Source of the DNA: Palsa-892 sp963751615
Lineage (GTDB): Bacteria > Pseudomonadota > Alphaproteobacteria > Rhizobiales > Xanthobacteraceae
Assembly (NCBI GenBank): GCA_963751615.1
Contig: CAVVVG010000005.1
Location: 1,674,001 to 1,738,000, forward strand
Reading direction: 5' to 3'
DNA: 64,000 nucleotides
Shown here piece by piece: positions 14,290-22,589 of the stretch (position 1 is the stretch's first letter; each line of letters begins with the position of its first letter). The position numbers were made by a program, and so were the translations under genes. The notes under the pieces are model-generated. The model did not search any database and had not been told where the DNA came from. It saw nothing but the letters and a program-made list of their open reading frames with translations.

Positions 14290-14457
14290 ATGTCTGCTAT
14301 TGGCAAAAAGCGGACATACTAGGCTCACAGATTGATGTCCGCTTTCGGGGGTAAAGCAGACATGATAATGAGAGTGCGTCATGTCCGCTTATGACCCAAA
14401 GCGGACATTCGCGAGCCTCTTACAGAGTCAATCTGAGTGCGGGGGTAAAGCGGACAT
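14290..14457. repeat. Dispersed palindromic repeat, copy B
   Basis: Three palindromes at 14290-14317, 14335-14363 and 14381-14408 match those of copy A (2759-2877) in order, loops and spacers. A fourth half unit (GGGGGTAAAGCGGACAT) lies at 14441-14457. The rest of 14171-14529 holds nothing recognisable. Confidence 0.85.
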
Positions 14458-14529
14458 GCTGCTATGTCGCAGAACTCAACGTAAGATCACTTTAAGTGTT
14501 GGTACTCTTGTAAAATGGAGGGTTGAACG

Positions 14530-14895
14530 ATGAAGAGAGTCGCTTTCCTCATAAGCACAGCCGGATGGCTGTGGCTTGCAGCGATCTCACCCATACCGGC
14601 AGAAGCTAGCGTTTTGCAGGTTAGTCCAAGTCTTGTTCCGAGCGTCGACTCAAATATCGTGCAAGTGCATTGTGCTTACTTTTACGACGCATACGGCGTG
14701 CCCAGATATTACTGTCGGAAAGGTCCGCCAGCCTATCGTTACGCTCCTTATCCTTATGGCAGCTACGGTTACTACGGCAGGACATACGATCAGCCCTATT
14801 ATGGTTACGGCTACTACGCTAGGCCGCACTATCGGCCCTATACTTATTATGGTTACGGCTGGGGGCCGGGCGCTTTTTTCTGGCGTGGTTGGTAA
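14530..14895 (+). CDS. Exported Tyr/Gly/Pro-rich protein
   Basis: The 121-residue protein has a signal peptide (about 1-27, ending AEA), a short linker with two Cys (VHCAYFYDAYGVPRYYCRKG) and a long Tyr/Gly/Pro-rich low-complexity tail (repeats of YGYYxR and YYGYG) ending in an aromatic FFWRGW. Such proteins in rhizobia are predicted envelope or surface components. GGAGGG lies 7 bases before the ATG. The function is unknown. Confidence 0.75.
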   Translation: MKRVAFLISTAGWLWLAAISPIPAEASVLQVSPSLVPSVDSNIVQVHCAYFYDAYGVPRYYCRKGPPAYRYAPYPYGSYGYYGRTYDQPYYGYGYYARPHYRPYTYYGYGWGPGAFFWRGW

Positions 14896-14949
14896 GACGT
14901 CGGCTGATTGAAATCCTGAATTTTCCTAGCTTGCGTGGAAGCCACGTTA

Positions 14950-15174
14950 TCACCTTGTCAAAAGATTTCCCGCAATCGCGCCGGTTGCGCCACCAATTGC
15001 CGCCCCGCCCCAACCGCAGCCTGGGCCACAGATTGCCCAGCCTGTCACCGCCCCAGCGCCAGCGCCAAGCGCCCCGCCAACAACAGTTGCATCGGCATTG
15101 CGGCGGCTTGTGAATGTCGGGCCAGCACAAGACGCTAACATGAGAGAGACTAGGCAGATGGATAGGAGTTTCAT
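14950..15174 (-). CDS. Small glycine-zipper lipoprotein
   Basis: The 74-residue protein has a lipobox (LASC, Cys16) after a short signal peptide. The mature part is a Gly/Ala-rich membrane-inserting segment with glycine-zipper spacing (GGALGAGAGAVTGWAI ... GGATGAIAGNLL), like the SlyB/YmgG-type envelope proteins. GAGAGGGG lies 8 bases before the ATG. It is convergent with the Tyr-rich protein gene. It probably sits in the outer membrane. Confidence 0.75.
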   Translation of the reverse strand: MKLLSICLVSLMLASCAGPTFTSRRNADATVVGGALGAGAGAVTGWAICGPGCGWGGAAIGGATGAIAGNLLTR

Positions 15175-15303
15175 TTCTTTTTCCCCTCTCTTACAATTTT
15201 TCTTTTAACCCAACCAATCTTTCCGTTTCTAATTGTTGAGCGCAAAATGTCGCCATTCATCAAAGCAATTGGCGCTTCATCATCTCCAATGATTATAATT
15301 TAA

Positions 15304-15332
15304 ATGTCTTTTTTCAGGCGCAAAGCGGACAT
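15304..15332. repeat. Dispersed palindromic repeat, partial copy C
   Basis: An ATGTCTT ... CAAAGCGGACAT half-unit matches the end of the units in copies A and B. A further eroded trace (CTTAGCAGACAT) lies near 15434. Confidence 0.5.
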
Positions 15333-15523
15333 TAGCAAGCGGCTACCGTCCAATCTCGATTTATGAGTGCACGGCCTAGGAACGTCGCGAGCAAATACAA
15401 CCCTCGTCGCGAATAGCTCATCGAATGTGTAAATGTCGCACTTAGCAGACATGGCAACCGCTCCGACACATGTCTGCATTCCGGGGAAGAACGGTCATGG
15501 ATGCGCGGAGGCGGTTTTTTTCA

Positions 15524-15667
15524 CTAGAGAGGTGCAGCTATTTCATTCGTTGATTTGATAACGGTGGCTCCAGGCGTCTGGCTGTTCCGAGCGCGCCGGG
15601 GTTTTTTGTTGGACGAACTGACGCGCTGTTGTCTGCGTCGTAGCGCTGTTTGACGCATTTTTGACAT
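15524..15667 (-). CDS. Doubtful small basic ORF
   Basis: The frame starts MSKMRQTALRRRQQRVSSSN and encodes about 47 very basic residues. There is no ribosome site and no recognised family. It is listed with low confidence because its composition resembles small nucleic-acid-binding proteins. Confidence 0.15.
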   Translation of the reverse strand: MSKMRQTALRRRQQRVSSSNKKPRRARNSQTPGATVIKSTNEIAAPL

Positions 15668-15814
15668 AGGATAACTGCGCCTGGAATACGGCCCGGCCGC
15701 GGAGCTTGGCATCGGAACTAACAGACTACTTGGACATTTCTATCAGCTTCGCAAAGATTTCATCCATGTTGAAACTGGCGGCCTCCTAGCGCTGCGGATA
15801 GTCCTTAAACGTCA

Positions 15815-16741
15815 TCAGGAAATAATGCTCGGCCTCTCCGCGAGAGCCGACGTGACGCGTTCACCGCGGAAACTGCGGCCTAATATCGGGCTGCGAAATG
15901 GATCTAATTCCGAGGTGGTGATGGTGAGGTTCTTTGGCGCGGTGGTGCGGCTGGTGCGGCTGGTGCGGTTGGAGTTCGCAGCGCTGCTGCCGCCGCCAAA
16001 CAGGATCCGTTGTGGGTTGTGCGCGAGATCCGTCACCGCTTTGCCGATGATCTCGACCTGCCTGGTCGCCGTCGCCATAAGCTTGTTGAATCCCGTACTC
16101 ATCTCAGCAGTGCGCTTGTCGAGATTGTCAGCCAAGTCACGAACCGACGCGGTCGCTTCCTTGCTATTGTTCATAACCACATCGATCGTATCGGAGTTAT
16201 GCGCCAAGGAGTCCGAAAAAACCTTCAGATTCTGGATCGTCGTATGCAGCGCTTCCTGGTTGCTGACGATGACCGCGTCGGCTTTGGTCAGCACATCGCG
16301 TGCGGCCTGCATCAGGTCTTGGCTTGCGCTGATGTCGGCCTTCAAGGTCGGCGGCTCGCCCTCTTCCTTTTCCAGCAACGGCGTGGTGGACAAAATGCCT
16401 CTGAGCGACACCGAGGCGATCCCCGTCAATCCCGTGAATTCCAGGCCGACATATGTATCCGAGCGAATCGGTGTCGCTTTGTTGACTATCACCAGCGCCG
16501 TGACTTGCGAGGGACTGTCGGGATTGAGCCGCAGAGCGGTCACCTCGCCAACGCGAATGCCGTTGAACAATACTGAACTGCCAACCCGTAGCCCGGAAAC
16601 TGGACCGTCGAAGATCACGCGATAAGCGACGCCTGTCTTTTTGTCGGACGTATAATGGATCCAGAAGACGAAACCAAAAGCGGCGACGATCACAGCGAAC
16701 GTGAACAACCCGATCAAAACATATTTTGCCCTACGCTCCAT
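15815..16741 (-). CDS. MlaD family (MCE domain) lipid-transport protein
   Basis: The 308-residue protein has one N-terminal membrane helix (about 7-28), one MCE domain (about 38-115; VSGLRVGSSVLFNGIRVGEV, FTGLTGIASVSL) and a long helical region (about 145-260) followed by a Ser/Thr-rich tail. MCE proteins form hexameric periplasmic channels that move phospholipids between the membranes. It is the third gene of a permease-ATPase-MCE operon, 15 bases after the ATPase. Single-MCE proteins with a long helical tail resemble MlaD/PqiB-like tethers. Confidence 0.9.
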   Translation of the reverse strand: MERRAKYVLIGLFTFAVIVAAFGFVFWIHYTSDKKTGVAYRVIFDGPVSGLRVGSSVLFNGIRVGEVTALRLNPDSPSQVTALVIVNKATPIRSDTYVGLEFTGLTGIASVSLRGILSTTPLLEKEEGEPPTLKADISASQDLMQAARDVLTKADAVIVSNQEALHTTIQNLKVFSDSLAHNSDTIDVVMNNSKEATASVRDLADNLDKRTAEMSTGFNKLMATATRQVEIIGKAVTDLAHNPQRILFGGGSSAANSNRTSRTSRTTAPKNLTITTSELDPFRSPILGRSFRGERVTSALAERPSIIS

Positions 16742-16756
16742 TGATCAACTCCGGTG

Positions 16757-17542
16757 TTAATGTTTTGCCGCCGCTTGCCGGTCCGTACGCGCCCGGGCAC
16801 CATGGAAATAAGCCTTGAGCCAGGGCTGCTCGGACGCCAGCATCGTATCCATCGTGCCTGCTTCGCTGATCTTGCCATCTCCCAGGACCGCGATCCGATC
16901 ACAGATCGTATACAGGCTGTCGAGGTCATGGGTTACCATAAAAACTGACATACCCGTAGTTCGCTGCAGCGTCAGGATCAGCTGATCAAATTCGTGAGCG
17001 CTGATCGGATCGAGCCCGGATGTGGGCTCGTCAAGGAACAAAATCTCAGGATCGAGCGCTAGCGCTCGGGCAAGCGCGACGCGCTTGATCATTCCGCCTG
17101 AGAGCTCGGATGGATATTTCCGATACACGTCGGGCTTCAAGCCGACCATTTCCAGCTTGGTGATCGCCATCTCGGTCATGAAGCGGTCCGAAAGATGGAG
17201 ATATTCGAGCATCGGAAACTCGACATTTTGACCGGCGGTCAGCGACGAGAACAGCGCACCTTGCTGGAATAGGATGCCCCACCGCCGCTCGATCGCTCGC
17301 TTTTGGCTTTCGTCCGCTTGGTCGAGATCGACGCCAAACACTTCGATGCTGCCCTGCTGCTTCGGCAGCAGGCCGACGATCGTGCGCGTCAAGACCGATT
17401 TGCCGGCGCCCGAGGCGCCAACGAAGCCGAGGATCTCGCCGCGAAACAAGTCGAGCGTGACGCCGCTGAGGATTCGATTCGCCTTGAGATCAACGATCAG
17501 ATCCTTCACCCGGATTACAGCCTCTGCGGGACCTTTTGCCAT
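16757..17542 (-). CDS. Mla-type lipid ABC transporter ATPase (MlaF-like)
   Basis: The 261-residue ABC ATPase has Walker A GASGAGKS (about 40), Q-loop FQQGALF, signature LSGGM, Walker B ILFLDEPTSGLD and the H-loop THD. The sequence LSGGMIKRVALARALALDPE is characteristic of the MlaF family. It powers lipid movement through the permease encoded just upstream. ATG 17542 is chosen; a GTG one codon earlier overlaps the permease stop codon, so the two genes are translationally coupled either way. Confidence 0.92.
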   Translation of the reverse strand: MAKGPAEAVIRVKDLIVDLKANRILSGVTLDLFRGEILGFVGASGAGKSVLTRTIVGLLPKQQGSIEVFGVDLDQADESQKRAIERRWGILFQQGALFSSLTAGQNVEFPMLEYLHLSDRFMTEMAITKLEMVGLKPDVYRKYPSELSGGMIKRVALARALALDPEILFLDEPTSGLDPISAHEFDQLILTLQRTTGMSVFMVTHDLDSLYTICDRIAVLGDGKISEAGTMDTMLASEQPWLKAYFHGARARTDRQAAAKH

Positions 17543-17544
17543 CA

Positions 17545-18687
17545 CTACATTCCGATTGAGGCAAAGAACATGGCGAAAATTCCGTCAAGCACGATAACAA
17601 GAAAGATCGACTTCACCACCGAATTAGTAGTCTGCTCGCCAAGCGACTCGGCGCTTCCTTGCACCTGCAGTCCTTCGACACAGGCAACGATGCCCACGAT
17701 AAGCGCCATGAATGGCGCCTTGATAATCCCCACCTCAAACGTTTCGACCGAGATCGCTTCGCGCAGGCGTGACAGAAACACCTCCGGCGCGATGCCGCCG
17801 TAGAGCCAGGACACGAAGCCGCCGCCATAGAGAGCGGCCATCGAGCCGAGGAAAGTCAGAATCGGTACCGCAATGACCAGCGCGATGATGCGTGGAAGGA
17901 TCAAGACTTCAACGGGATCGAATCCCATCGTGCGAAGCGCGTCGATTTCTTCGCGCATTTTCATAGCGCCGAGCTCGGCGGTGTAGGAGCTGCCGGAACG
18001 GCCGGCGACCATGATGCAGACGATCAGCACGCCTAGTTCGCGCAGCACCAGCACGCCCACCATATCGACGACGTAGATGTCGGCGCCGAACTTGCGGAAA
18101 TGAAAGATGCCCTGCTGGGCGAGGATGGCGCCAATCAGAAAGGTGATCAGCAGAATGATCGGCACAGCTTGCCACCCCACGCGCTCGAGATGGTTCACCA
18201 TGGAGGTGAGCCGGAAGGTCCACGGCCGCAGCAGCACCCGCTTCAACGCGGCCATCAGCCATCCGACCATTTGCGCCAGCAGGAGAAGGTCCTCGCCGAC
18301 CGTTGCCATGGTCAGGCCGACGCTTTGCAATGTGGCGATGACGGAGTTTTGTCTGGGCGGCTCGGGCATCAATTTCTGGGTGCCGGCATGGACCTTGTCG
18401 AACAAGCCGCGGTAATTCTCGCTCAGGCCGACAAGTCTGGCTTCGCAACCTTGACTGCTCCAGCTGCGCAGCGCGCGTTCCAACAACCAGGCGCCGAACG
18501 AATCGAGCCGGTCGATCTGCGCTGTGTCGATAGCGATGCTGCGCACGGGCGAATTTGGGCGGGTGGCAGCGTCAACCAGCGGTTCAAGCGCTCGTGCGTA
18601 CTCGGCCGTCCACGATCCTGATGCGGCAAGATCAAGATGGTCGCCACGTGTTTGGTCACTGAGCAAAGTCAAAGTTCCTGCCGTCAT
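17545..18687 (-). CDS. Mla-type lipid ABC permease with N-terminal STAS-like domain
   Basis: The 380-residue protein has an N-terminal soluble domain of about 110 residues with a STAS (MlaB-like) look (IAIDTAQIDRLDSFGAWLLE) joined to a MlaE permease domain of five to six helices (about 150-380; ELGVLIVCIMVAGRSGSSYT, AELGAMKMREEIDALRTMG). In E. coli MlaB and MlaE are separate proteins; here they are one chain. ATG 18687 is preferred over the open frame to 18762 because GGAG lies 7 bases before it. It is the first gene of the operon. Confidence 0.9.
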   Translation of the reverse strand: MTAGTLTLLSDQTRGDHLDLAASGSWTAEYARALEPLVDAATRPNSPVRSIAIDTAQIDRLDSFGAWLLERALRSWSSQGCEARLVGLSENYRGLFDKVHAGTQKLMPEPPRQNSVIATLQSVGLTMATVGEDLLLLAQMVGWLMAALKRVLLRPWTFRLTSMVNHLERVGWQAVPIILLITFLIGAILAQQGIFHFRKFGADIYVVDMVGVLVLRELGVLIVCIMVAGRSGSSYTAELGAMKMREEIDALRTMGFDPVEVLILPRIIALVIAVPILTFLGSMAALYGGGFVSWLYGGIAPEVFLSRLREAISVETFEVGIIKAPFMALIVGIVACVEGLQVQGSAESLGEQTTNSVVKSIFLVIVLDGIFAMFFASIGM

Positions 18688-19283
18688 GAAGCCGCTCCAT
18701 CGTCGACGCAAAAGCGCAGAGCACTTTTGCGAGACCCACTTCGGGCCGACACGCGAGGACAAGGAAATCGGTGGAAGCTTTGTGCAGCGGCTCTGCGATT
18801 ACGCCGCTGATCAACGGGTAAGCGATTACCACAGCTCAGGGGCCAAATCTCGCACAAATTGTCGCCCGCACTATGACCGCCTTCTAGTACCTCTAATGTC
18901 AGATTAACAAATTGGTAAAAACTCTTAAACGCCATTTACCTTATTAGGTTAATGAAAGGTTAATTTTGTTCCGCTAGTACATCGCACCCGGGCCGATGTC
19001 GTGATTGAGTGAATCAACATGATATCGCCGTTTGGCAGACAGCGGAAATGCTGGCCGCACAAACGACTGTCCGCTTTCAGGGGAATGCCGACATAACGCT
19101 GATGCACCGCGCCTTCCGAACGTGACCCAAAGCGGAAGTCGACGATGGGCCCCGGCGACATTTGTAGCTCAATAGGGAGCCGTGCAGAAATCGGGTCGAC
19201 GCGAGCAATCTCCGCGGTCAAACTCGCCTACTCAATGGCACATGGATAGGCCGAGATTATAAGTCGCAATCAGGGAGCGCCAC
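18688..19283. other. Intergenic region between the Mla-like operon and chrB-like gene
   Basis: It contains an AT-rich stretch (18900-18975), the likely promoter zone of the Mla-like operon, and a decayed copy of the dispersed repeat (about 19067-19137). No gene is supported. Confidence 0.4.
19067..19137. repeat. Dispersed palindromic repeat, decayed copy D
   Basis: TGTCCGCTTTCAGGGGAATG (from 19067) and GTGACCCAAAGCGGAAGTC correspond to the second and third palindromes of copies A and B, with several substitutions that weaken the stems. Confidence 0.5.
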
Positions 19284-19748
19284 ATGAAATGGATTACCCG
19301 AGAGCATGTTAAGGTCGATCGCGTTGCCTGTCCGTGGCTCATCAAGAAATTCGTGGACAAGGATGCTGAATTTATCTTCGTCCCTCCCGATAAAGTTATG
19401 GATCAGGCTAAACGTTTTAATGCCACCCCTTATGACGTCAAAAATGTTGAGTTGGGTCATCACGGGAAAGAATGTTCATTTGAGGCCATCTTGAAAAAGT
19501 ATAAGCTAACGAGCGACCCCGCACTCGTCCTGCTCGGAAAAATCGTTAACGGTGCGGATACTGACAATACGCTCTATCATCAGGCCGAGGGACCAGGGCT
19601 TAAAGCCATCGCCGAGGGCTTTCGTCATCTCGGTTACAAGGATGATCACGCGGTGAATGCCGCCGAATGGATTGTTTACGACGCGCTCTTTGCTTACTGC
19701 CAAGAGATGGTGCGGCAGGGCAAACCGAACGGTGACTCCGTAAAATAG
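19284..19748 (+). CDS. ChrB-domain (chromate resistance-like) protein
   Basis: The 154-residue protein matches the C-terminal domain of ChrB: KWITREHVKVDRVACPWLIK at the start, FDATPYD-like FNATPYDVKNVELGHHGKEC in the middle, and WIVYDALFAYCQEM at the end. The DNA-binding N-terminal half of full ChrB is absent, so this is the stand-alone domain, thought to be enzymatic or a sensor rather than a regulator. GGGAG precedes the start. It is probably co-functional with the MFS gene at 20039. No chrA chromate transporter is present in the window. Confidence 0.85.
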   Translation: MKWITREHVKVDRVACPWLIKKFVDKDAEFIFVPPDKVMDQAKRFNATPYDVKNVELGHHGKECSFEAILKKYKLTSDPALVLLGKIVNGADTDNTLYHQAEGPGLKAIAEGFRHLGYKDDHAVNAAEWIVYDALFAYCQEMVRQGKPNGDSVK

Positions 19749-19822
19749 TATTTTGTTGTCTTGGCAACGAGCGTCGAACCTCCGGTCGATATACTTTGAT
19801 CACAGCCAAGAGAGGAGTCATC

Positions 19823-20010
19823 TTGCGAACTATCCCCGTCTTTGTTTTGGTGTTGCGGAGTTTTTGCTGTCTCGACGACCCAGCACGAACGCAGCAATCG
19901 GACAATTGCAAGCAGTGTCGCGACTATAATCGAGCCTGCATGGCAAATTATTCAGAAAAACATACAAAAACGAATATGAGATATGCATGAAAACTTGCCA
20001 GCGAAAATAG
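19823..20010 (+). pseudogene. Frameshifted small exported Cys-rich protein
   Basis: A TTG start at 19823 follows GAGAGGAG at 6 bases. The frame gives a hydrophobic head and then a Cys pattern DNCKQCRDYNRACMANYSEK. It then slips: as read it ends at 19987, but adding one A to the five-A run near 19966 restores KNEYEICMKTCQRK and a stop at 20008-20010, completing a CxxC...C...C pattern known in small rhizobial exported proteins. The signal-peptide region also reads better in the +1 frame (GVFAVSTTQ). Either the gene is decaying or the sequence has homopolymer errors. Confidence 0.5.
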
Positions 20011-20038
20011 CAGCATAAAATCAACACTGACCGAGAAC

Positions 20039-21265
20039 ATGCTTTTAAATCTAGGACGTCTGAGAATACGGTCTGATGTCGTCTATCTCTACGCTGCGCG
20101 TGCGGTTCGCGGATTTGGCGACGGATTCGCTGTAATTATTTTGCCTGCTTATCTATCTGCAATTGGATTTAACGCGATAGAAATCGGATTTGTGGCAACC
20201 GCCGCACTTCTCGGCTCAGCTTTGACAACCATGGCCGTCGGGTTTTTTGCTACGCGATATGACCTTCGTTATCTCTTAATGATTGGCACAGTGTTGATGA
20301 TTGCGACAGGCGTCGCATTACCGAGCTTCGAACACATCATATTCATTCTTATCGTTGCTTTCATAGGCACCCTCAATCCATCAAGTAGTGACACGGGAAT
20401 GATTGTTCCGGTCGAGCACGCGATGCTCGCACATGAAGTTGCTGATCATGGACGTACCGCAGCTTTCGCCCGATACAGTTTGATCGGTGCGCTATCGACG
20501 GCAGCCGGCTCACTCGCTGCAGCCTTTCCTGTTGCGCTTGCTTCTGCGGGCATTGAACAGGTCGCCGCACTTAAAATAATGTTTTATTTCTATGCTGTAC
20601 TAGGGGTCATCGGTTTTGGACTTTACAGCTGTTTGCCCCATGCGCGGTCAAAAGAAACTTCTTCTAGCACCACACCGCTCGGACCGTCGCGAGGTATCGT
20701 TTACAAACTTGCTGCCCTGTTCAGCCTTGATGCGTTCGCCGGAGGATTTGTAGTTCAATCGCTTCTCGCGCTGTGGTTGTTCGAGCGTTTTGGATTGTCA
20801 TTGGCTACCGCGAGTCTGTTTTTTTTCTGGTCTGGCGTCCTGACTGCTTTCTCGTATCCAGTGGCGGCTCGATTGGCGAACCGCTTTGGATTGGTGAACA
20901 CAATGGTGTTCACACATATCCCGTCCAGTGTTTTTCTTATTTGTGCCGCGTTCTCCCAAAATCTTACTGTAGCACTCACACTGCTTTTAATTCGCTCTGC
21001 GCTCTCGCAAATGGACGTTCCAACACGCACATCATATGTGATGGCCGTGGTCACCCCCGCCGAAAGACCTGCAGCGGCAAGCTTCACGGCAGTACCGCGG
21101 AGTCTTGCATCATCAAGCAGTCCGGCCTTGGCAGGCGTATTGCTAACAATGCCATTCAGCGGGTTGCCTCTCATTGTGTGCGGCTGTCTCAAGATTGTTT
21201 ATGATGTGTCGCTGTTATTTTCATTTCGTCATATAAAGCCGCCCGAGGAAAAAGAACCGTTTTGA
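20039..21265 (+). CDS. Major facilitator superfamily transporter
   Basis: The 408-residue protein has about 11-12 membrane helices in two halves separated by a central loop (about 200-220, rich in Ser/Thr). The first half starts LYAARAVRGFGDGFAVIILP. It is a probable inner-membrane exporter. MFS genes of this kind often stand beside stand-alone ChrB-domain genes, as here, so a role in metal or oxyanion resistance is possible. Its substrate cannot be read from sequence. The ribosome site (GAGAAC) is weak. Confidence 0.85.
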   Translation: MLLNLGRLRIRSDVVYLYAARAVRGFGDGFAVIILPAYLSAIGFNAIEIGFVATAALLGSALTTMAVGFFATRYDLRYLLMIGTVLMIATGVALPSFEHIIFILIVAFIGTLNPSSSDTGMIVPVEHAMLAHEVADHGRTAAFARYSLIGALSTAAGSLAAAFPVALASAGIEQVAALKIMFYFYAVLGVIGFGLYSCLPHARSKETSSSTTPLGPSRGIVYKLAALFSLDAFAGGFVVQSLLALWLFERFGLSLATASLFFFWSGVLTAFSYPVAARLANRFGLVNTMVFTHIPSSVFLICAAFSQNLTVALTLLLIRSALSQMDVPTRTSYVMAVVTPAERPAAASFTAVPRSLASSSSPALAGVLLTMPFSGLPLIVCGCLKIVYDVSLLFSFRHIKPPEEKEPF

Positions 21266-21284
21266 TCGTCTTTGAGCTGAGCTG

Positions 21285-22589
21285 TTAATCCTTTTTCGCA
21301 TATTCCAGTACGCCGGCTGCGACCAGCCGTTCAGCTAGGATCGCGATCTCGGTGGCTGGAGCACTGATGATTTCAGCGATACCCAAAAGATCGAGCGTTC
21401 CGTCAGCGTAGGCAAGGGTATTCATCATATGCGCGACCTGAAGATGTGTATCCTTGGTGCTGAGCGTCGGATAAAGACCGCGCGGACTCAATTGTGGTTC
21501 TCCAAGCGTGATCGTTCGGTAGAACGCGTTGGCCTCTAAAACTTCAAGGCATTCCTTCAATACCGAAAAACTTTCAGAGAGCCCCTTCTGGCTCACGAGA
21601 TTCAGATCATCAAGTGATGTATGGTATTCGGGATAAGTTCCATATTTCGAGCGCATAATCGACACTACAGGGAGATCCACTCCGGGAGAGCAGTATTGCC
21701 GTTCGTCGCTTCCCCGATCGAGAAATGAATAAGCGGTATAGGAACTGACGCGGTGCTTAAGAACATGCTGCGCCACCCGATCAGCAAGAGTGCCTCCGCG
21801 GCGCGATGGCAGAAACGACCAAGCGCGCTCATCACCAATACAAGTGAGAACGAAACCAGCGATTGTTCGGGTCTTCATTTCCGCCAGATTGAGAGAGAGA
21901 TACACAAGAGCGCCTATAGTCTCAGGCAGAAACAAGATGCGGTAACTGAGGCGTCGATTGCGCAGACCTTTAATCCAAAGCGCAAGTGCTGTAGCAAGCA
22001 CCGGGCCAGATAATTCATTATTCGCCATTGATGGATGGCAGATGTAGGTAGACAGCAGCACTTCAGATTGACTCGACCCATTAATCCGAATCTCACCGTA
22101 ATCGAGAACTCCTGGAGCAAGAGTACTGTCGATGACCACCCGGAATGGCCCCGGTCCGAGAGCGGCCCGCTGGCGTTCGCTCAAACAGAACCCCCAGCGA
22201 CGTTGATAATAAGATGTAATATAAGGAATCGCGTCGGGCTGTTCTGGTATCGAATGTAAGTGGCTCTCTAATTCGGCTCGATTGATGATGGCATCGACGG
22301 GGACGGAATAACCGACGACATGCAGATTACAGCGATTGAAGTCGATGATCCTTCTGCCATCCATGTTAGCGATAAAAGCGTCTCGAATGGCCCACTCGTC
22401 TGGCACGGTCCAATCGAACGCGTGGGTGCCGCTCGGAACTGAACGTAAGTTAAGTTCAGGGACGATGTCTTTGATGAACGAAAGCGTCGCTCTGGTCCCT
22501 TCGCCGGTCAAGCTGCGGCAAATAGGAAACAGCGTTCGCAGCCACTCGTACATGGGCTGCTGACGATCCCCGTCACGAGAAGTCATCAT
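21285..22589 (-). CDS. DUF4910 M28-like aminopeptidase-domain protein
   Basis: The 434-residue protein has the DUF4910/DUF2172 layout: an N-terminal helical part (PICRSLTGEGTRATLSFIKD), a peptidase-like core with potential zinc ligands in CHPSMANNELSGP, LPETIGAL, DRGSDERQYCSPG and YHTSLDDL, and a C-terminal winged-helix-like segment (about 380-434). Such proteins occur in polysaccharide and amino-acid modification clusters; their reaction is not established. Its ATG overlaps the stop of the acyltransferase gene upstream (ATGA), so the two are coupled. It is part of the NRPS-like cluster. Confidence 0.85.
   Translation of the reverse strand: MMTSRDGDRQQPMYEWLRTLFPICRSLTGEGTRATLSFIKDIVPELNLRSVPSGTHAFDWTVPDEWAIRDAFIANMDGRRIIDFNRCNLHVVGYSVPVDAIINRAELESHLHSIPEQPDAIPYITSYYQRRWGFCLSERQRAALGPGPFRVVIDSTLAPGVLDYGEIRINGSSQSEVLLSTYICHPSMANNELSGPVLATALALWIKGLRNRRLSYRILFLPETIGALVYLSLNLAEMKTRTIAGFVLTCIGDERAWSFLPSRRGGTLADRVAQHVLKHRVSSYTAYSFLDRGSDERQYCSPGVDLPVVSIMRSKYGTYPEYHTSLDDLNLVSQKGLSESFSVLKECLEVLEANAFYRTITLGEPQLSPRGLYPTLSTKDTHLQVAHMMNTLAYADGTLDLLGIAEIISAPATEIAILAERLVAAGVLEYAKKD

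Larger units (their letters stand above)
15175..15814. other. Intergenic region downstream of the Mla-like operon
   Basis: It holds decayed pieces of the dispersed repeat (15304-15332 and around 15434-15480) and one doubtful basic frame (15524-15667). No gene for an Mla-associated lipoprotein or periplasmic protein is present here. Confidence 0.4.

Noticed and set aside
2759..14457. CRISPR array
   Set aside because: The repeats are palindromic units with conserved spacers that recur at distant sites; there is no array of unique spacers and no cas gene.
15825..16625. 266-codon plus-strand frame opposite the MlaD gene
   Set aside because: It is a shadow of the well-supported MCE gene; it is Arg/Ser/Leu-rich without domain features and has no ribosome site.
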